DNA from: Alphaproteobacteria bacterium
GTDB taxonomy: Bacteria; Pseudomonadota; Alphaproteobacteria; Caulobacterales; Aquidulcibacteraceae
Direction: 5' to 3'
Assembly: GCA_018971945.1 (NCBI GenBank)
Contig: JAGWZH010000012.1
Coordinates: 1-48,178 of the forward strand
Length of the DNA: 48,178 nt
A model generated the notes under the pieces. That model saw only the letters and a program-made list of their open reading frames with translations. It was not told the origin of the DNA and searched no databases. The position numbers were made by a program, and so were the translations under genes. Position 1 is the first letter of the stretch, and each line of letters starts with the position of its first letter. Positions 9,372 through 18,212 of the stretch are shown one piece after another.

Positions 9372-9400
9372 GCGCCGCAAGGCGCTTCTCGGGCGTTTTA
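9372..9400 (+). terminator. Weak terminator-like hairpin after yacG
   Basis: GCGCC (9372-9376), loop GCAA (9377-9380) and GGCGC (9381-9385) form a 5-bp hairpin with a GNRA-type loop, followed at a distance by GTTTT. It lies 9 bases beyond the yacG stop in a 228-base convergent gap that holds no other feature I can support. The U-tract is not adjacent, so activity is uncertain. Confidence 0.35.
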
Positions 9401-9590
9401 AGGCTTTGCGGGACTGGGCCGGAGAAGGCGGAAAACGGCCAAGATCATCAGCGAAGCGCTCTGCGACGCTTTGGGTCAAGTCCTTTGGGCCAGGCCCTTT
9501 TGGCCGCAGCGCGTTTCAGGCCCGGCTCTGGCGCGCTCAAGGATCGTCACCGCTTGCGATCGGCCCGATCGCCTTTCTGGAGGTCGGCGT

Positions 9591-10562
9591 TTACGCCAAG
9601 GGGCCCACCGTGAGCGCCCCGCCCTCGTCGCCCGCAGCGAGGCGTTTTCCATCCGAGCTCCAGACAAGACAGGCGATCGGCCGCCCTGAAGGGGCGGCCC
9701 ACACCGTCGCTGGCGGGCCCTCGAGATTGGCGAGCAGGACAGCGCCGTCGGCGTAACCAATGGCCAGCACATCCGAGTGCGGGTGGAAGGCGACGACAGT
9801 GGAGGCGGCTGGGCGCGGCGCCAGAAGCGCGGGCGGTTTTCCCATGGGGCCGTCCTTGCCCACAAAGGGCCATACGACAGCGCAATCGGCGCCGCTGGTG
9901 GCGAGGGCCCGGCCCTTGCGTTCGAAACTCATGGAACGGGTCTTCATGGCGTAGCCGGCCATGCGCAGGTCTTTCTTGTCGGACAAACGCCATCCATGCA
10001 GCCCGTGTTCCTGCATCGCGGTCACGACATAAGAGGCGTCCGGAGCAATGGCGATGCCGATATGGCTCCCAGCCCATTTCAAGACCGAACCCTTATCGTC
10101 CTTTGCGAGAACATAGCGCAGGGTGGCGCCGCCATAATGGGAGGCCGCCAGCCGGCGGCCTCTGGCGTCCAGCGCGAGCCCTGAAACGGTTGAGGGGTGC
10201 GGCAGACGGGTGGTGGGCGGCGCGGCGAGATCGGTCCAGACGATCGCCTCTTTACCCACCGCGGCGACCACTACGCCGCTGTCGACGCTTGAGGCAAGGC
10301 AATTGACCCATTTCCCTCGGAAATCCGCGATCAATCGGATTGCGCCCTCAGGGCTTGTGGCGAAGAGCTTGCCGTCATCGCCGCCGGTGATCAGGGCCGA
10401 GCCGTCAGGGGCTACGACAGCGCACAGAACCGCGCCGTCATGCACTTTAAAAGCGGCGCCGGCCTCGGTGATAACCATGCCTTCCCCACTCGCCGCCATC
10501 GCGACGCCGCTCACAAAAGCGGCTCCCGTCACCGGCGCTAAGATGGCGTCTTCGGCGTTCAT
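9591..10562 (-). CDS. WD40 repeat protein coupled to CobW GTPase
   Basis: A 323-residue beta-propeller protein with degenerate WD40 blades: GAVLCAVVAPDGSALITGGDDG, VSGLALDARGRRLAASHYGG, VVAFHPHSDVLAIGYADG and LVWSSDGKRLAAGDEGG each carry the GH-less D-G blade pattern. There is no signal peptide, so it is expected in the cytoplasm as a scaffold. Its ATG (10562-10560) overlaps the TGA of the upstream cobW-like gene (TCAT on the plus strand), which means tight translational coupling and suggests a partner role in metal handling. The function is not known. Confidence 0.85.
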   Translation of the reverse strand: MNAEDAILAPVTGAAFVSGVAMAASGEGMVITEAGAAFKVHDGAVLCAVVAPDGSALITGGDDGKLFATSPEGAIRLIADFRGKWVNCLASSVDSGVVVAAVGKEAIVWTDLAAPPTTRLPHPSTVSGLALDARGRRLAASHYGGATLRYVLAKDDKGSVLKWAGSHIGIAIAPDASYVVTAMQEHGLHGWRLSDKKDLRMAGYAMKTRSMSFERKGRALATSGADCAVVWPFVGKDGPMGKPPALLAPRPAASTVVAFHPHSDVLAIGYADGAVLLANLEGPPATVWAAPSGRPIACLVWSSDGKRLAAGDEGGALTVGPLA

Positions 10563-11617
10563 GCGGCGCAGGCCAAAAACCCGGCGCGCAGGGCTTCGCC
10601 ATCGAGATTGCGGCCAATAAAGACGATGCGGCTCGTCCGCGGTTCGTCGGGACGCCAGTCTCTTTGCACATCGCCTTCCATGATCATGTGTACAGATTGA
10701 ACCACAAAGCGCTTGGGTTCGTCGGGAAAAGCCAGAACGCCCTTCATGCGCAGCAAATCAGGTCCCTGTTCTTGGGTCAGCCTATCCAACCAGGGAAGAA
10801 GCTTTTGCGGATTGATCAGCTTATCGGTCTTTACCGACACCGACGAGATATTGGCCGCGGCGATATGGTTTTCCGCGCTGGTGCGGCCGTCATGGCTGTG
10901 GTCGTGCGGTTGATCATGGTTGTGATCATGGTTGTGATCGTGGTTGTGATCATGGTTGTGATCATGGCCGTGATCATGGAGAAAATGGTCGTTTTGCTCC
11001 AGAATGCGGTCCAACTGGAACGCCCGCTGGTCCAGCACCAAAACAGGATCGATGCGGCTGCGTTCGGCGCGGATGATCCGAGCCGTCGGATTGATCGCCC
11101 GAATGCGGGCTTGAAGGGCTCTCAGGGAATGTTCGCTCACAAGATCGGTCTTGTTGAGCAAGATGATGTCAGCGAAGGCGATCTGCTCGGTTGCTTCCGG
11201 CGCTTCCGCAAGCTGTTGGGGTAAATGCAGCGCGTCCGCCACCGTGACCACCGCGTCGAGCCTTGTCGCTGCCTTGACGTCCTCGTCGACAAAAAAAGTC
11301 TGGATCACCGGGGCCGGGGCGGCGAGGCCTGTCGTCTCGACCACGATCGCGTCGAAGCGGCCTTTCCTTTTCATCAATCCCTCGATGATTCTGATCAAAT
11401 CGCCCCTGACCGTGCAGCAGATGCAGCCATTGTTCATTTCGAAGACTTCTTCGTCAGCGTCCACGATCAGATCGTTGTCGATGCCGATCTCGCCGAATTC
11501 ATTGACGATGACCGCGATCTTCTTGCCATGTTGCGCGGTGAGCAGGTGATTGAGGAGGGTCGTTTTGCCCGCGCCAAGAAAGCCGGTGAGCACGGTGACG
11601 GGGACGGGTTCGGACAT
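10559..11617 (-). CDS. CobW/G3E family GTP-binding metallochaperone
   Basis: A 352-residue G3E GTPase. Walker A is GFLGAGKTT (12-20), the metal-binding CXCC is in NNGCICC (Cys65, 67, 68), the Walker B-like motif is ETTG (94-97) and NKTD (155-158) reads guanine. Between the GTPase and CobW C-terminal domains lies a His-rich tract (211-242) with 15 histidines in HD/HN dipeptides. The family includes zinc chaperones (ZagA/ZNG1-type) and cobalamin-related CobW. With no cobalamin genes nearby, zinc or another transition metal is the better inference. The C-terminal domain carries FPDEPKRFVVQSVH and SRIVFIGRNLD. It is translationally coupled to the WD40 gene. Confidence 0.92.
   Translation of the reverse strand: MSEPVPVTVLTGFLGAGKTTLLNHLLTAQHGKKIAVIVNEFGEIGIDNDLIVDADEEVFEMNNGCICCTVRGDLIRIIEGLMKRKGRFDAIVVETTGLAAPAPVIQTFFVDEDVKAATRLDAVVTVADALHLPQQLAEAPEATEQIAFADIILLNKTDLVSEHSLRALQARIRAINPTARIIRAERSRIDPVLVLDQRAFQLDRILEQNDHFLHDHGHDHNHDHNHDHNHDHNHDQPHDHSHDGRTSAENHIAAANISSVSVKTDKLINPQKLLPWLDRLTQEQGPDLLRMKGVLAFPDEPKRFVVQSVHMIMEGDVQRDWRPDEPRTSRIVFIGRNLDGEALRAGFLACAA
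10919..10978. repeat. 12-bp tandem repeat encoding the His-rich tract
   Basis: Five consecutive 12-bp units of GTTGTGATCATG (plus strand) at 10919, 10931, 10943, 10955 and 10967. Unit 2 has one change (GATCGTG) and unit 5 starts GCC. On the coding strand each unit adds the tetrapeptide HDHN. Near-identity at the DNA level suggests expansion by slippage, so tract length may vary between strains. Confidence 0.9.
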
Positions 11618-11683
11618 GGGGTTCGCTCGCGGTGAGAGGGAGCCCGTTAGATAAGCGCCTCGGCTTAAGCTGTCATCCCGCCT

Positions 11684-12814
11684 TCAACCGCCCGCCCGAG
11701 CGAAGTCCCTTATCGCTTCGCAGATCAGGTCTTGGGTCTCGTTGCTCAGATACGGGTGCATGGGCAGGCTGATGACGCGGCCGGCTGCGGCGTCCGTGTT
11801 GGCCATCCCGCCCGCGCCTATGGGAAAGCGCTGATAGGCTTTCTGCTGATGGATGGGTTTTGGATAATACATGGCGGTGGGCACGCCTTTGGACTTCAGA
11901 TGCGCGCCAAGGCCGTCGCGGTCGTCGTGCTCGATGGTGTACTGGGCCCAGGTCGACACCCCTCCTTCGATGACCACCGGGGTCGTCACCAACCCGCGCA
12001 GCGCGTCGGCGTAACGATCCGCCACCCTGTTCCGCAACATGATTTCATCAGCGAAGATGGCCAGTTTCTCTAGAAGGATCGCAGCCTGAATGGTGTCGAG
12101 ACGCGAGTTCATGCCGATGCGGATATTGTCGTACTTGTCCACGCCTTGGCCGTGCACGGCCAGGGAGCGATAAACGGCGGCCTCCTCGTCATCGTTCACC
12201 AGCGTCGCGCCGCCGTCGCCATAACACCCGAGGGGTTTGGCCGGGAAAAAACTGGTGGTCGTCACGTCCGCCCAGGCCATCGGATGGCGGCCGTTCAGCG
12301 TGCAACCGAAGCCCTGCGCGCTGTCGGCGATGAGTTTCAAGTCGTGCCGTCGGGCGATGGCTTCTATGGCGGGATAGTCGGCGGGCTGACCGAACAGATC
12401 GACCGCGATCACCACTTTCGGCGTCAACCGGCCCTCGCGCTTGACCCCCTCGATGGCCGCCTCCAGCGAGGCCGGGTCCATGCAGTAGGTGTCGCGCTTG
12501 ACGTCGACAAAGACGGGGACGGCCCCCAGCCAAGGGACGACCTCGGCGGTGGCGGCGAAGGTGAAGGAGGGGCAGAAGACCGCATCGCCAGGCTTGAGAG
12601 CCCAGGCCATCAGCGGAAGCACAATGGCCTCGGTCCCATTGGCGTTGGCGATACAATGCCTGGCCCCGCAAAAAGCGGCGAGTTCAGCCTCGAACCGGCG
12701 CACCTCGGGGCCGAGAATATAGGCGCCGTGGGATAAAACCTTCGCAATGGCCTGGTCTATACGGTCAGCAATGCGGGCGCGCTGCGCTTCAAGGTCAATA
12801 AACGCCATCGACAT
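11684..12814 (-). CDS. DegT/DnrJ/EryC1/StrS family sugar aminotransferase
   Basis: A 376-residue PLP-dependent aminotransferase of nucleotide-sugar metabolism. It shows ANGTEAI, the PSFTFAATAEV loop, the cofactor Asp in LIADSAQGFG and the Schiff-base lysine in FFPAKPLGCYGDGG (Lys193). GMNSRLDTIQAAIL and the C-terminal YYPKPIHQQ are typical of enzymes that aminate 3-keto or 4-keto UDP-hexosamines. It follows a Gfo/Idh/MocA dehydrogenase on the same strand, the arrangement of 3-keto amination pairs (WbpB/WbpE or GnnA/GnnB). The product is therefore probably a UDP-2,3-diamino sugar derivative, but the exact substrate is inferred. ATG codons at 12814 and 12808 are both possible starts. Confidence 0.9.
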   Translation of the reverse strand: MSMAFIDLEAQRARIADRIDQAIAKVLSHGAYILGPEVRRFEAELAAFCGARHCIANANGTEAIVLPLMAWALKPGDAVFCPSFTFAATAEVVPWLGAVPVFVDVKRDTYCMDPASLEAAIEGVKREGRLTPKVVIAVDLFGQPADYPAIEAIARRHDLKLIADSAQGFGCTLNGRHPMAWADVTTTSFFPAKPLGCYGDGGATLVNDDEEAAVYRSLAVHGQGVDKYDNIRIGMNSRLDTIQAAILLEKLAIFADEIMLRNRVADRYADALRGLVTTPVVIEGGVSTWAQYTIEHDDRDGLGAHLKSKGVPTAMYYPKPIHQQKAYQRFPIGAGGMANTDAAAGRVISLPMHPYLSNETQDLICEAIRDFARAGG

Positions 12815-12873
12815 GGGTAAGCCTTTTTCGAGGCGCGCTAGCGGTCAGCCTGCGCGACGAAGAGCAAGCGCCG

Positions 12874-13797
12874 TCAAGCGGCGTGGACGAGGACGCTCCG
12901 GTCCGCGGCAAGCGCCATCCGGAGCGCTGCAAGGCCCTCCGCGCCCGTCACGGGCGGGCGGGCTGCAGCGCCGGTCACAGCATCCAAGAACGCGTGGACA
13001 TTCGCGCCGAGGGGATCCCGGCCGCGGGGGTCTTGGGCGAAGTCCGCGTTCAGCGGGAAGCCGGTCGTGTTGCGGAAAGTCCGGCCCACGAAGTCGATAT
13101 CGACGACGCCCGAGGGATAGATGATTTTCATGGTTCGCGCTCGGGCTTCGCTGACGCGGCTGGCGCTGAACTCCGCCGTGGCCCCGCCACGGAAGCGTGC
13201 GCGCGCGGTCAAGGCGTCGGCCATGCCGGCGCGCAGTGCTTGCGGCGCGGCGGTGGTCTCCAAAGGCGGCTGGCCCATCAGGGCGATGGCGAGATCCATG
13301 TCATGGACCATCAGATCAAGCGTCACAGAGACGTCGGCGGACCGGCCGGTCCATGGGCCGGCGCGCGCGGCCTCGATGCGGATGGGACGCTCAGGCATGT
13401 CGAACAGGCCCATGGCGCTGAACACAAGGCGTTCCTGATGGCCGCAGGCCAAGACAAGGTTCCGGCGCGCGGCTTCCGCGACAAGGGCTGCGCCCTCGGC
13501 TTCACTCGCCGCCAGGGGTTTTTCGACCAGCACATGCTTGCCGGCGGCGAGGGCGGCCAAGGCCAGTGGCCCATGGGTTTCAGGCGGCGTCGCCACCGTC
13601 ACCACGTCGACCGCGTCAAACATGATCTCCAGATCGACAAAAGGGGCGCCGCCAACCTCGTGGGCGGCGGATACGGCCCGCTCTTCGGCGTTGTCGTAGA
13701 CACCAACGAACACAACCCGGGGATCGGACGCGTATTTCCGCGCGTGGTGGCGTCCAAAGACACCCGCCCCAATCACACCTGCCCGAACCCGCCGCAT
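12874..13797 (-). CDS. Gfo/Idh/MocA family oxidoreductase (nucleotide sugar dehydrogenase candidate)
   Basis: An NAD(P)-dependent Rossmann oxidoreductase of about 307 residues. VIGAGVFGRHHARKY holds the GXGXXG motif, TVATPPETHGPLALAAL follows, and VLVEKPLA carries the EKP signature. It lies 59 bases upstream of the aminotransferase gene on the same strand, so the two probably act in sequence, oxidising the 3-OH of UDP-GlcNAc or a uronate before amination. I chose the ATG at 13797, which puts the glycine motif at the usual distance from the N terminus. A TTG at 13821 with a good GAGG 5 bases upstream is a credible alternative adding 8 residues. Confidence 0.85.
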   Translation of the reverse strand: MRRVRAGVIGAGVFGRHHARKYASDPRVVFVGVYDNAEERAVSAAHEVGGAPFVDLEIMFDAVDVVTVATPPETHGPLALAALAAGKHVLVEKPLAASEAEGAALVAEAARRNLVLACGHQERLVFSAMGLFDMPERPIRIEAARAGPWTGRSADVSVTLDLMVHDMDLAIALMGQPPLETTAAPQALRAGMADALTARARFRGGATAEFSASRVSEARARTMKIIYPSGVVDIDFVGRTFRNTTGFPLNADFAQDPRGRDPLGANVHAFLDAVTGAAARPPVTGAEGLAALRMALAADRSVLVHAA

Positions 13798-13974
13798 GTC
13801 CAGTATCCCGCCGAAATCCAAAGCTTCCTCGCCGCGTCAAAGAGTTAACGGACATTGACGAGTTTCGCGCCTGTTGGCGATATGCGGCGAGACGGCGGGT
13901 TGCGCACCTCAATTAGTCTTTCAGCTTCTGACAGCTATATCACGCCAGACGCATCCAAAAGCGGAGTTTCCCCT

Positions 13975-15330
13975 ATGAAGCGCGGCTATTTCGGCACCGA
14001 CGGCATCCGGGGCACGGCCAACCAGTGGCCGATGACGCCTGAAATCGCCATGCGGGTGGGGCTCGCCGCTGGCAAACGGTTCCTGACCCCTGATGACCGA
14101 CGCCACCTGGTGGTGATCGGCAAAGACACCCGGCTATCAGGCTATATGATCGAGCCTGCGCTGGTGGCGGGCTTCACCGCTGTGGGCATGGACGTGGTGT
14201 TGTTCGGTCCGCTGCCCACGCCTGCGGTGGCCATGATGACCCGGTCGATGCGGGCGGATCTTGGGGTGATGATCACTGCAAGCCACAATAAATTCCACGA
14301 CAATGGGATCAAGCTTTTCGGCCCAGATGGCTTCAAGATGAGCGACGAGGACGAGGCTGAGATCGCCACGCTGATGGAAGAGCCTCTGGACAAAGGTCTG
14401 TCCGCTCCCGCCAAGCTCGGCCGGGCGCAGCGCATCGACGACGCGCAGGCCCGTTATGTGGAGATCGCCAAGGCGACCTTCCCGCGGCGGCTGCGGCTGA
14501 CCGGCCTTCGCGTGGTCATCGACGCGGCCAACGGGGCGGCCTACAAAGTGGCCCCCACCGCGCTTTATGAACTCGGCGCGGAAGTGATCGCCATCGGCAA
14601 CGAGCCGAACGGGTTCAATATCAACCAGGAAGTCGGTTCGACCGACCCGAGGGCCCTTAAGGATGCGGTACTCAAATACCGCGCCGATATCGGCATCGGC
14701 CTGGACGGGGATGCAGACCGGCTTGTGATCTGTGACGAAAAAGGCGCCCTGATCGACGGGGACCAGCTGATGGGGTTGATCGCCCACTCATGGAAGAAGG
14801 CGGGGGCCCTCGCCAAGCCTGGGGTGGTGGCCACGATCATGTCTAATCTGGGCCTGGAGCGCTATTTGAAAAAACTCTCTTTGAACCTCGAGCGGACCAA
14901 AGTGGGCGATCGTTATGTGATGGAGGCCATGCGCGCCAAAGGATATAATATTGGGGGCGAGCAGTCGGGTCATATTATTCTGTCGGACTTCTCCACCACC
15001 GGCGACGGCCTGATCGCCGCGCTCCAGGTCCTTTCGGTGGTCGTGGACTCCGAGCGGCCGGTGTCTGAGGTGTGTCGCGTGTTCGAGCCGGTGCCGCAGG
15101 TCATGGAGAATGTCCGGGCGGAGCGGGGCGCGCCTTTGGAGGAGGCTAAAGTCATCGCGGCCATCGCCGATGGCGAAAAAAGGCTTGGCAACAAAGGCCG
15201 GGTGCTTGTGCGCAAATCAGGGACCGAGCCCGTTGTTCGGATCATGGCGGAAGGCGACGACGAAACCCTGGTGAAAGATGTGGTCGCCGCCGTCGCCGAG
15301 GCGGTCCGCGCTGTCGCGAAAGCGGCCTAG
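13975..15330 (+). CDS. glmM: Phosphoglucosamine mutase
   Basis: Converts glucosamine 6-phosphate to glucosamine 1-phosphate on the route to UDP-GlcNAc for peptidoglycan and lipid A. The 451-residue product starts [14 protein letters not shown]. It contains the phosphoserine loop [15 protein letters not shown] (Ser103), the metal loop [10 protein letters not shown], the sugar-binding GGEQSGH and the phosphate-binding [13 protein letters not shown] chose the ATG at 13975, with GGAG 8 bases upstream, because the 40-residue extension back to 13855 has no family similarity. It is divergent from the Gfo/Idh gene. Confidence 0.97.
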   Translation: MKRGYFGTDGIRGTANQWPMTPEIAMRVGLAAGKRFLTPDDRRHLVVIGKDTRLSGYMIEPALVAGFTAVGMDVVLFGPLPTPAVAMMTRSMRADLGVMITASHNKFHDNGIKLFGPDGFKMSDEDEAEIATLMEEPLDKGLSAPAKLGRAQRIDDAQARYVEIAKATFPRRLRLTGLRVVIDAANGAAYKVAPTALYELGAEVIAIGNEPNGFNINQEVGSTDPRALKDAVLKYRADIGIGLDGDADRLVICDEKGALIDGDQLMGLIAHSWKKAGALAKPGVVATIMSNLGLERYLKKLSLNLERTKVGDRYVMEAMRAKGYNIGGEQSGHIILSDFSTTGDGLIAALQVLSVVVDSERPVSEVCRVFEPVPQVMENVRAERGAPLEEAKVIAAIADGEKRLGNKGRVLVRKSGTEPVVRIMAEGDDETLVKDVVAAVAEAVRAVAKAA

Positions 15331-15341
15331 GGATAGCTGTC

Positions 15342-15359
15342 AACGAAATCTTCGTTTTT
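15342..15359 (+). terminator. Possible intrinsic terminator after glmM
   Basis: AACGAA (15342-15347), loop ATC and TTCGTT (15351-15356) run into TTT, 11 bases after the glmM stop. The stem is 6 bp and AT-rich for this genome, with a U-tract attached. It is plausible but weak. Confidence 0.4.
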
Positions 15360-15503
15360 GGCATCTGGACAATCGGGATCGGGGTGGATAGTCCCTTGAT
15401 GGGGAAGAAGAGCGACGGAATGGTCGCGCTCTCGCGTTTATGGGGTCAGCGGCGCGTGGTTGCCATGCGCGTTGGGTTAGGCTGGGGCAGAGGGGTGCAG
15501 CCT

Positions 15504-16613
15504 ATGACAATTTCCGCCCAAGCAGCGGCCGATCTCCTTGGTCGTCCCGTTAGGCCGATGCAGGCTCCCTTGTCGGTTCTGAGGGGACGCCGGATCATGA
15601 TCACTGGCGCGGCGGGCAGCATCGGTCGGGCGCTCGCGCTGCGCCTTGCTCAGTGCGCGCCCCGGTCTCTCTGCCTGGTCGATGTGAGCGACCATGGTTT
15701 GGTCGAAACGATGGACGCGGTTCTATCGGCCGCGCCTGGCGTTGCGGTGCGCGAGCGGTTGTGCGATGTGCGCGACTTCGCAAGATTGTCGCACGTGTTC
15801 GATCGGGAGCGGCCAGAGCTCGTCATCCACGCCGCAGCGCTCAAATATGTGCATATGGGCGAGCGGCATCCCGGCGAATGCGTGCTCACCAATCTGATCG
15901 GCGTGCGCAACGCGATCGAGGCGCTCAGGGCTAATGGCGGCGGCCGCTTCGTATTGATCTCGACGGACAAGGCTGCGTCTCCCACCAGCGTCATGGGCGC
16001 CAGCAAGCGGCTCGCCGAGCTCTATGTGCGCGATGTGGCGGCCGCGCAAAACGGCGTTCAGGCGATCGCGGTGCGGTTCGGCAATGTCTTCGGGACACGA
16101 GGCTCGGTCGTTCCCATCTTCATGGAGCAAATCCGTCGCGGCGCGCCGGTCACGGTCACCCATCCCGACATGGAGCGTTATTTCATGCTCCTGGAGGAGG
16201 CGGTGGACCTGATCCTGCAGGCCGCGGGCACGGATCACGGCCCTGACCAGGGATTAAGCCCCGTTCTGCTTTTGGACATGGGCGAGCCTCTCCGCATCAA
16301 GGATCTCGCGGAGCGGATGGTGAAGACCCTGACCCCCGCTGGCAGGCCTCCTTCAGGGGTTGTTTTCACAGGCCTGAAGGAAGGGGAAAAGCTTTCCGAA
16401 CAGCTTCAGGATGAGCACGAAGTCCGTTTGCCCTTCCATGTCGACGGGCTTTGGCGGCTCCAACCTGTGGCGCTGGCGCGCGCGCTCTCCGAGGCCGATC
16501 TCGCCGCGCTTGAGACCACAGCGCGGACGGGCAGCGACGCGGTCGTCCGGCAGAAGGTGTTCGCTCTTCTCGACCAGGTTCTTCTGCCGCAGGACCAGGC
16601 GGCGGCGGGTTAG
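15504..16613 (+). CDS. Nucleoside-diphosphate-sugar 4,6-dehydratase-like protein (soluble CapD/WbpM-type)
   Basis: An extended SDR of 369 residues. It shows the cofactor motif ITGAAGSIGRAL, HAAALKYVHMGERHP and the catalytic segment STDKAASPTSVMGASKR, where Met stands in the usual Tyr position (S-M-K type, as in WbpM/CapD). The C-terminal GLKEGEKLSEQL motif is typical of UDP-GlcNAc 4,6-dehydratases. The family's large membrane N-terminal domain is absent, so this is a free catalytic domain. I prefer the ATG at 15504, after GAGGGG; an upstream in-frame start at 15384 would add 40 residues without family character. The likely role is UDP-4-keto-6-deoxy-HexNAc formation for surface glycans. Its stop overlaps that of pgi. 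Confidence 0.85.
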   Translation: MTISAQAAADLLGRPVRPMQAPLSVLRGRRIMITGAAGSIGRALALRLAQCAPRSLCLVDVSDHGLVETMDAVLSAAPGVAVRERLCDVRDFARLSHVFDRERPELVIHAAALKYVHMGERHPGECVLTNLIGVRNAIEALRANGGGRFVLISTDKAASPTSVMGASKRLAELYVRDVAAAQNGVQAIAVRFGNVFGTRGSVVPIFMEQIRRGAPVTVTHPDMERYFMLLEEAVDLILQAAGTDHGPDQGLSPVLLLDMGEPLRIKDLAERMVKTLTPAGRPPSGVVFTGLKEGEKLSEQLQDEHEVRLPFHVDGLWRLQPVALARALSEADLAALETTARTGSDAVVRQKVFALLDQVLLPQDQAAAG

Positions 16614-18211
16614 ACGCGCCGAAGGCGCTCCACCCAGGCGGCGGTGGACGGATCCAGCCCAGAAGCATCCGCGCCCTTGAGCGCGCCGATCAGCGAGGTC
16701 GCCATCGTCTTTCCAAGCTCGACGCCCCATTGGTCGAACGGGTTGACCCCGGCGAGCCAGGCTTGGGTCACCGTCCGATGCTCGTAAAACGCGAGCAGAG
16801 CGCCGAGCGTTTGCGGCGTCAGGGCATTGAGGCTGAGGAGCGTGCTCGGCCGGTCCCCACGGAACGCTTGATGAGGGCTGAGGGCGGCGATGGTTTCCGC
16901 CGATTGACCCCGCGCCGCCATTTCCGCCTCGACCGTTGCCCGGTCCTTGCCGGCGAAGAGCGCGCGGGCCTGCGCCAAGGCATTGGCGTTCAGCGCTGTG
17001 AAATCGTCTTTGCGCGCGGCGTCGGCGGTCTCCAGGAAGATAATGTCGAGAGGGATCTCCTGGACGCCCTGATGGAGGAGCTGGAAAAAACTGTGTTGCG
17101 CGCTGGCGCCCACGCCGCCCCAACTCACTCCAGCCGCAGGCGTGGGGAGGGGGACGCCGCTCAGGTCCACGCCCTTGCCATTCGATTCCATCTCCAGCTG
17201 CTGCAGCCAGTCGACGAGGAGCCGCAGGCGATGGGCGTAGACGATCGTGGCGGTTGAGGCGTGGCCCAAGACCGCCCGGTTCCAGTGCGCCGTCAGAGCG
17301 GCCAAAACCGGCAAATTCGATTCCAAAGGCGTTGCCTGGAAGTGGGCGTCCATGCCCCGGGCGCCGGCAAGGAACGCGTCGAAGACGCCAGGCTCCAGGG
17401 CCAGCTCGACGGCGAGACTGACCGAAGACCACAGCGAATAGCGCCCACCGACCCAGTCCCAGAAGGGAAAAATCGCTTCTTTCGCCACACCCCAGGCCTG
17501 GGCGGCGGCGGGTTTGGCCGTCACCGCCGCAAGCCGGCGGCCCGCCGCCTCCTCTCCCAACGCATCCTGCAGCCAGGCCCGGGCGGCGACACCGTTGGCC
17601 ATGGTCTCCAAGGTTGAGAAGGTCTTTGAGGCCACGAGCAGCAATGTCCGCCGCGGGTTGAGCCCATCGAGCGCGTCCGCCAGGTCCTCGGGATCAATGT
17701 TTGCGGCGAAGCGCACCTGCAAACCTGGCCGGCGATAAGCCTTGAGGGCGTCAAGCGCCATCCGCGGCCCGAGATCGGATCCGCCCGTACCCAGATGCAC
17801 AATCGCCTCGACAGGTTCTGCGCCGCCCAGGCGGGGGTCGGCGTCGAAAGTGGACTTGAAGGCGCGCGCTTTGTCTCTGGCGGCGGCAATCTCGGCCTGG
17901 GCCGCCGCGTCGCCGCCGAAACCGCGGAGTGCGCTATGAAGCGCGGCTCGGCCCTCGGTGGGATTGACAATCGCGCCCGCGAAAAGCGCGTCGCGGGCAG
18001 GCTCTATCCCGCGGGCGCGAGCAAAGGCCAAGAGCGCGACCAAGTGTGCGCGGCTGATCCGTTGCTTGGACAAATCGAGGCGCAGACCCTCGGCTTCAAA
18101 GGCGAAAGCTGCAGCGCGCTCGGCGTCTTCAGCGAAAAGGCCCCGCAAGGACGGCCTTGGTCCGACCGTCGCCGCCAATGCAGCCTCGGCCGCGGGGTCT
18201 CGGGGCTTCAT
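16610..18211 (-). CDS. pgi: Glucose-6-phosphate isomerase
   Basis: Interconverts glucose 6-phosphate and fructose 6-phosphate. The 533-residue product has signature 1 (VGGRYSLWSSVSLAVEL), signature 2 (FDQWGVELGKTMATSL) and the GTGGSDLGPRM phosphate loop. The ATG at 18211 starts one base after the stop of the phosphohexomutase gene and uses AGGAG inside that gene's end as ribosome site, so the two are co-translated. The 3' end overlaps the convergent dehydratase gene by 4 bases (TTAG, read as TAG on plus and TAA on minus). Confidence 0.97.
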   Translation of the reverse strand: MKPRDPAAEAALAATVGPRPSLRGLFAEDAERAAAFAFEAEGLRLDLSKQRISRAHLVALLAFARARGIEPARDALFAGAIVNPTEGRAALHSALRGFGGDAAAQAEIAAARDKARAFKSTFDADPRLGGAEPVEAIVHLGTGGSDLGPRMALDALKAYRRPGLQVRFAANIDPEDLADALDGLNPRRTLLLVASKTFSTLETMANGVAARAWLQDALGEEAAGRRLAAVTAKPAAAQAWGVAKEAIFPFWDWVGGRYSLWSSVSLAVELALEPGVFDAFLAGARGMDAHFQATPLESNLPVLAALTAHWNRAVLGHASTATIVYAHRLRLLVDWLQQLEMESNGKGVDLSGVPLPTPAAGVSWGGVGASAQHSFFQLLHQGVQEIPLDIIFLETADAARKDDFTALNANALAQARALFAGKDRATVEAEMAARGQSAETIAALSPHQAFRGDRPSTLLSLNALTPQTLGALLAFYEHRTVTQAWLAGVNPFDQWGVELGKTMATSLIGALKGADASGLDPSTAAWVERLRRV

Positions 18212-18212
18212 C

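Noticed and set aside
9492-9520. GGCC-CTTTT-GGCC as terminator of the WD40 gene
   Set aside because: Only a 4-bp stem, with no U-tract in the right direction.
13841-13870. Possible CtrA box near TTAACGGACATTGAC
   Set aside because: The second half site deviates at two positions from TTAA-N7-TTAA; not convincing despite the RcdA context.
13855-13974. 40-residue N-terminal extension of GlmM
   Set aside because: Not similar to any GlmM, and a good GGAG precedes the ATG at 13975.
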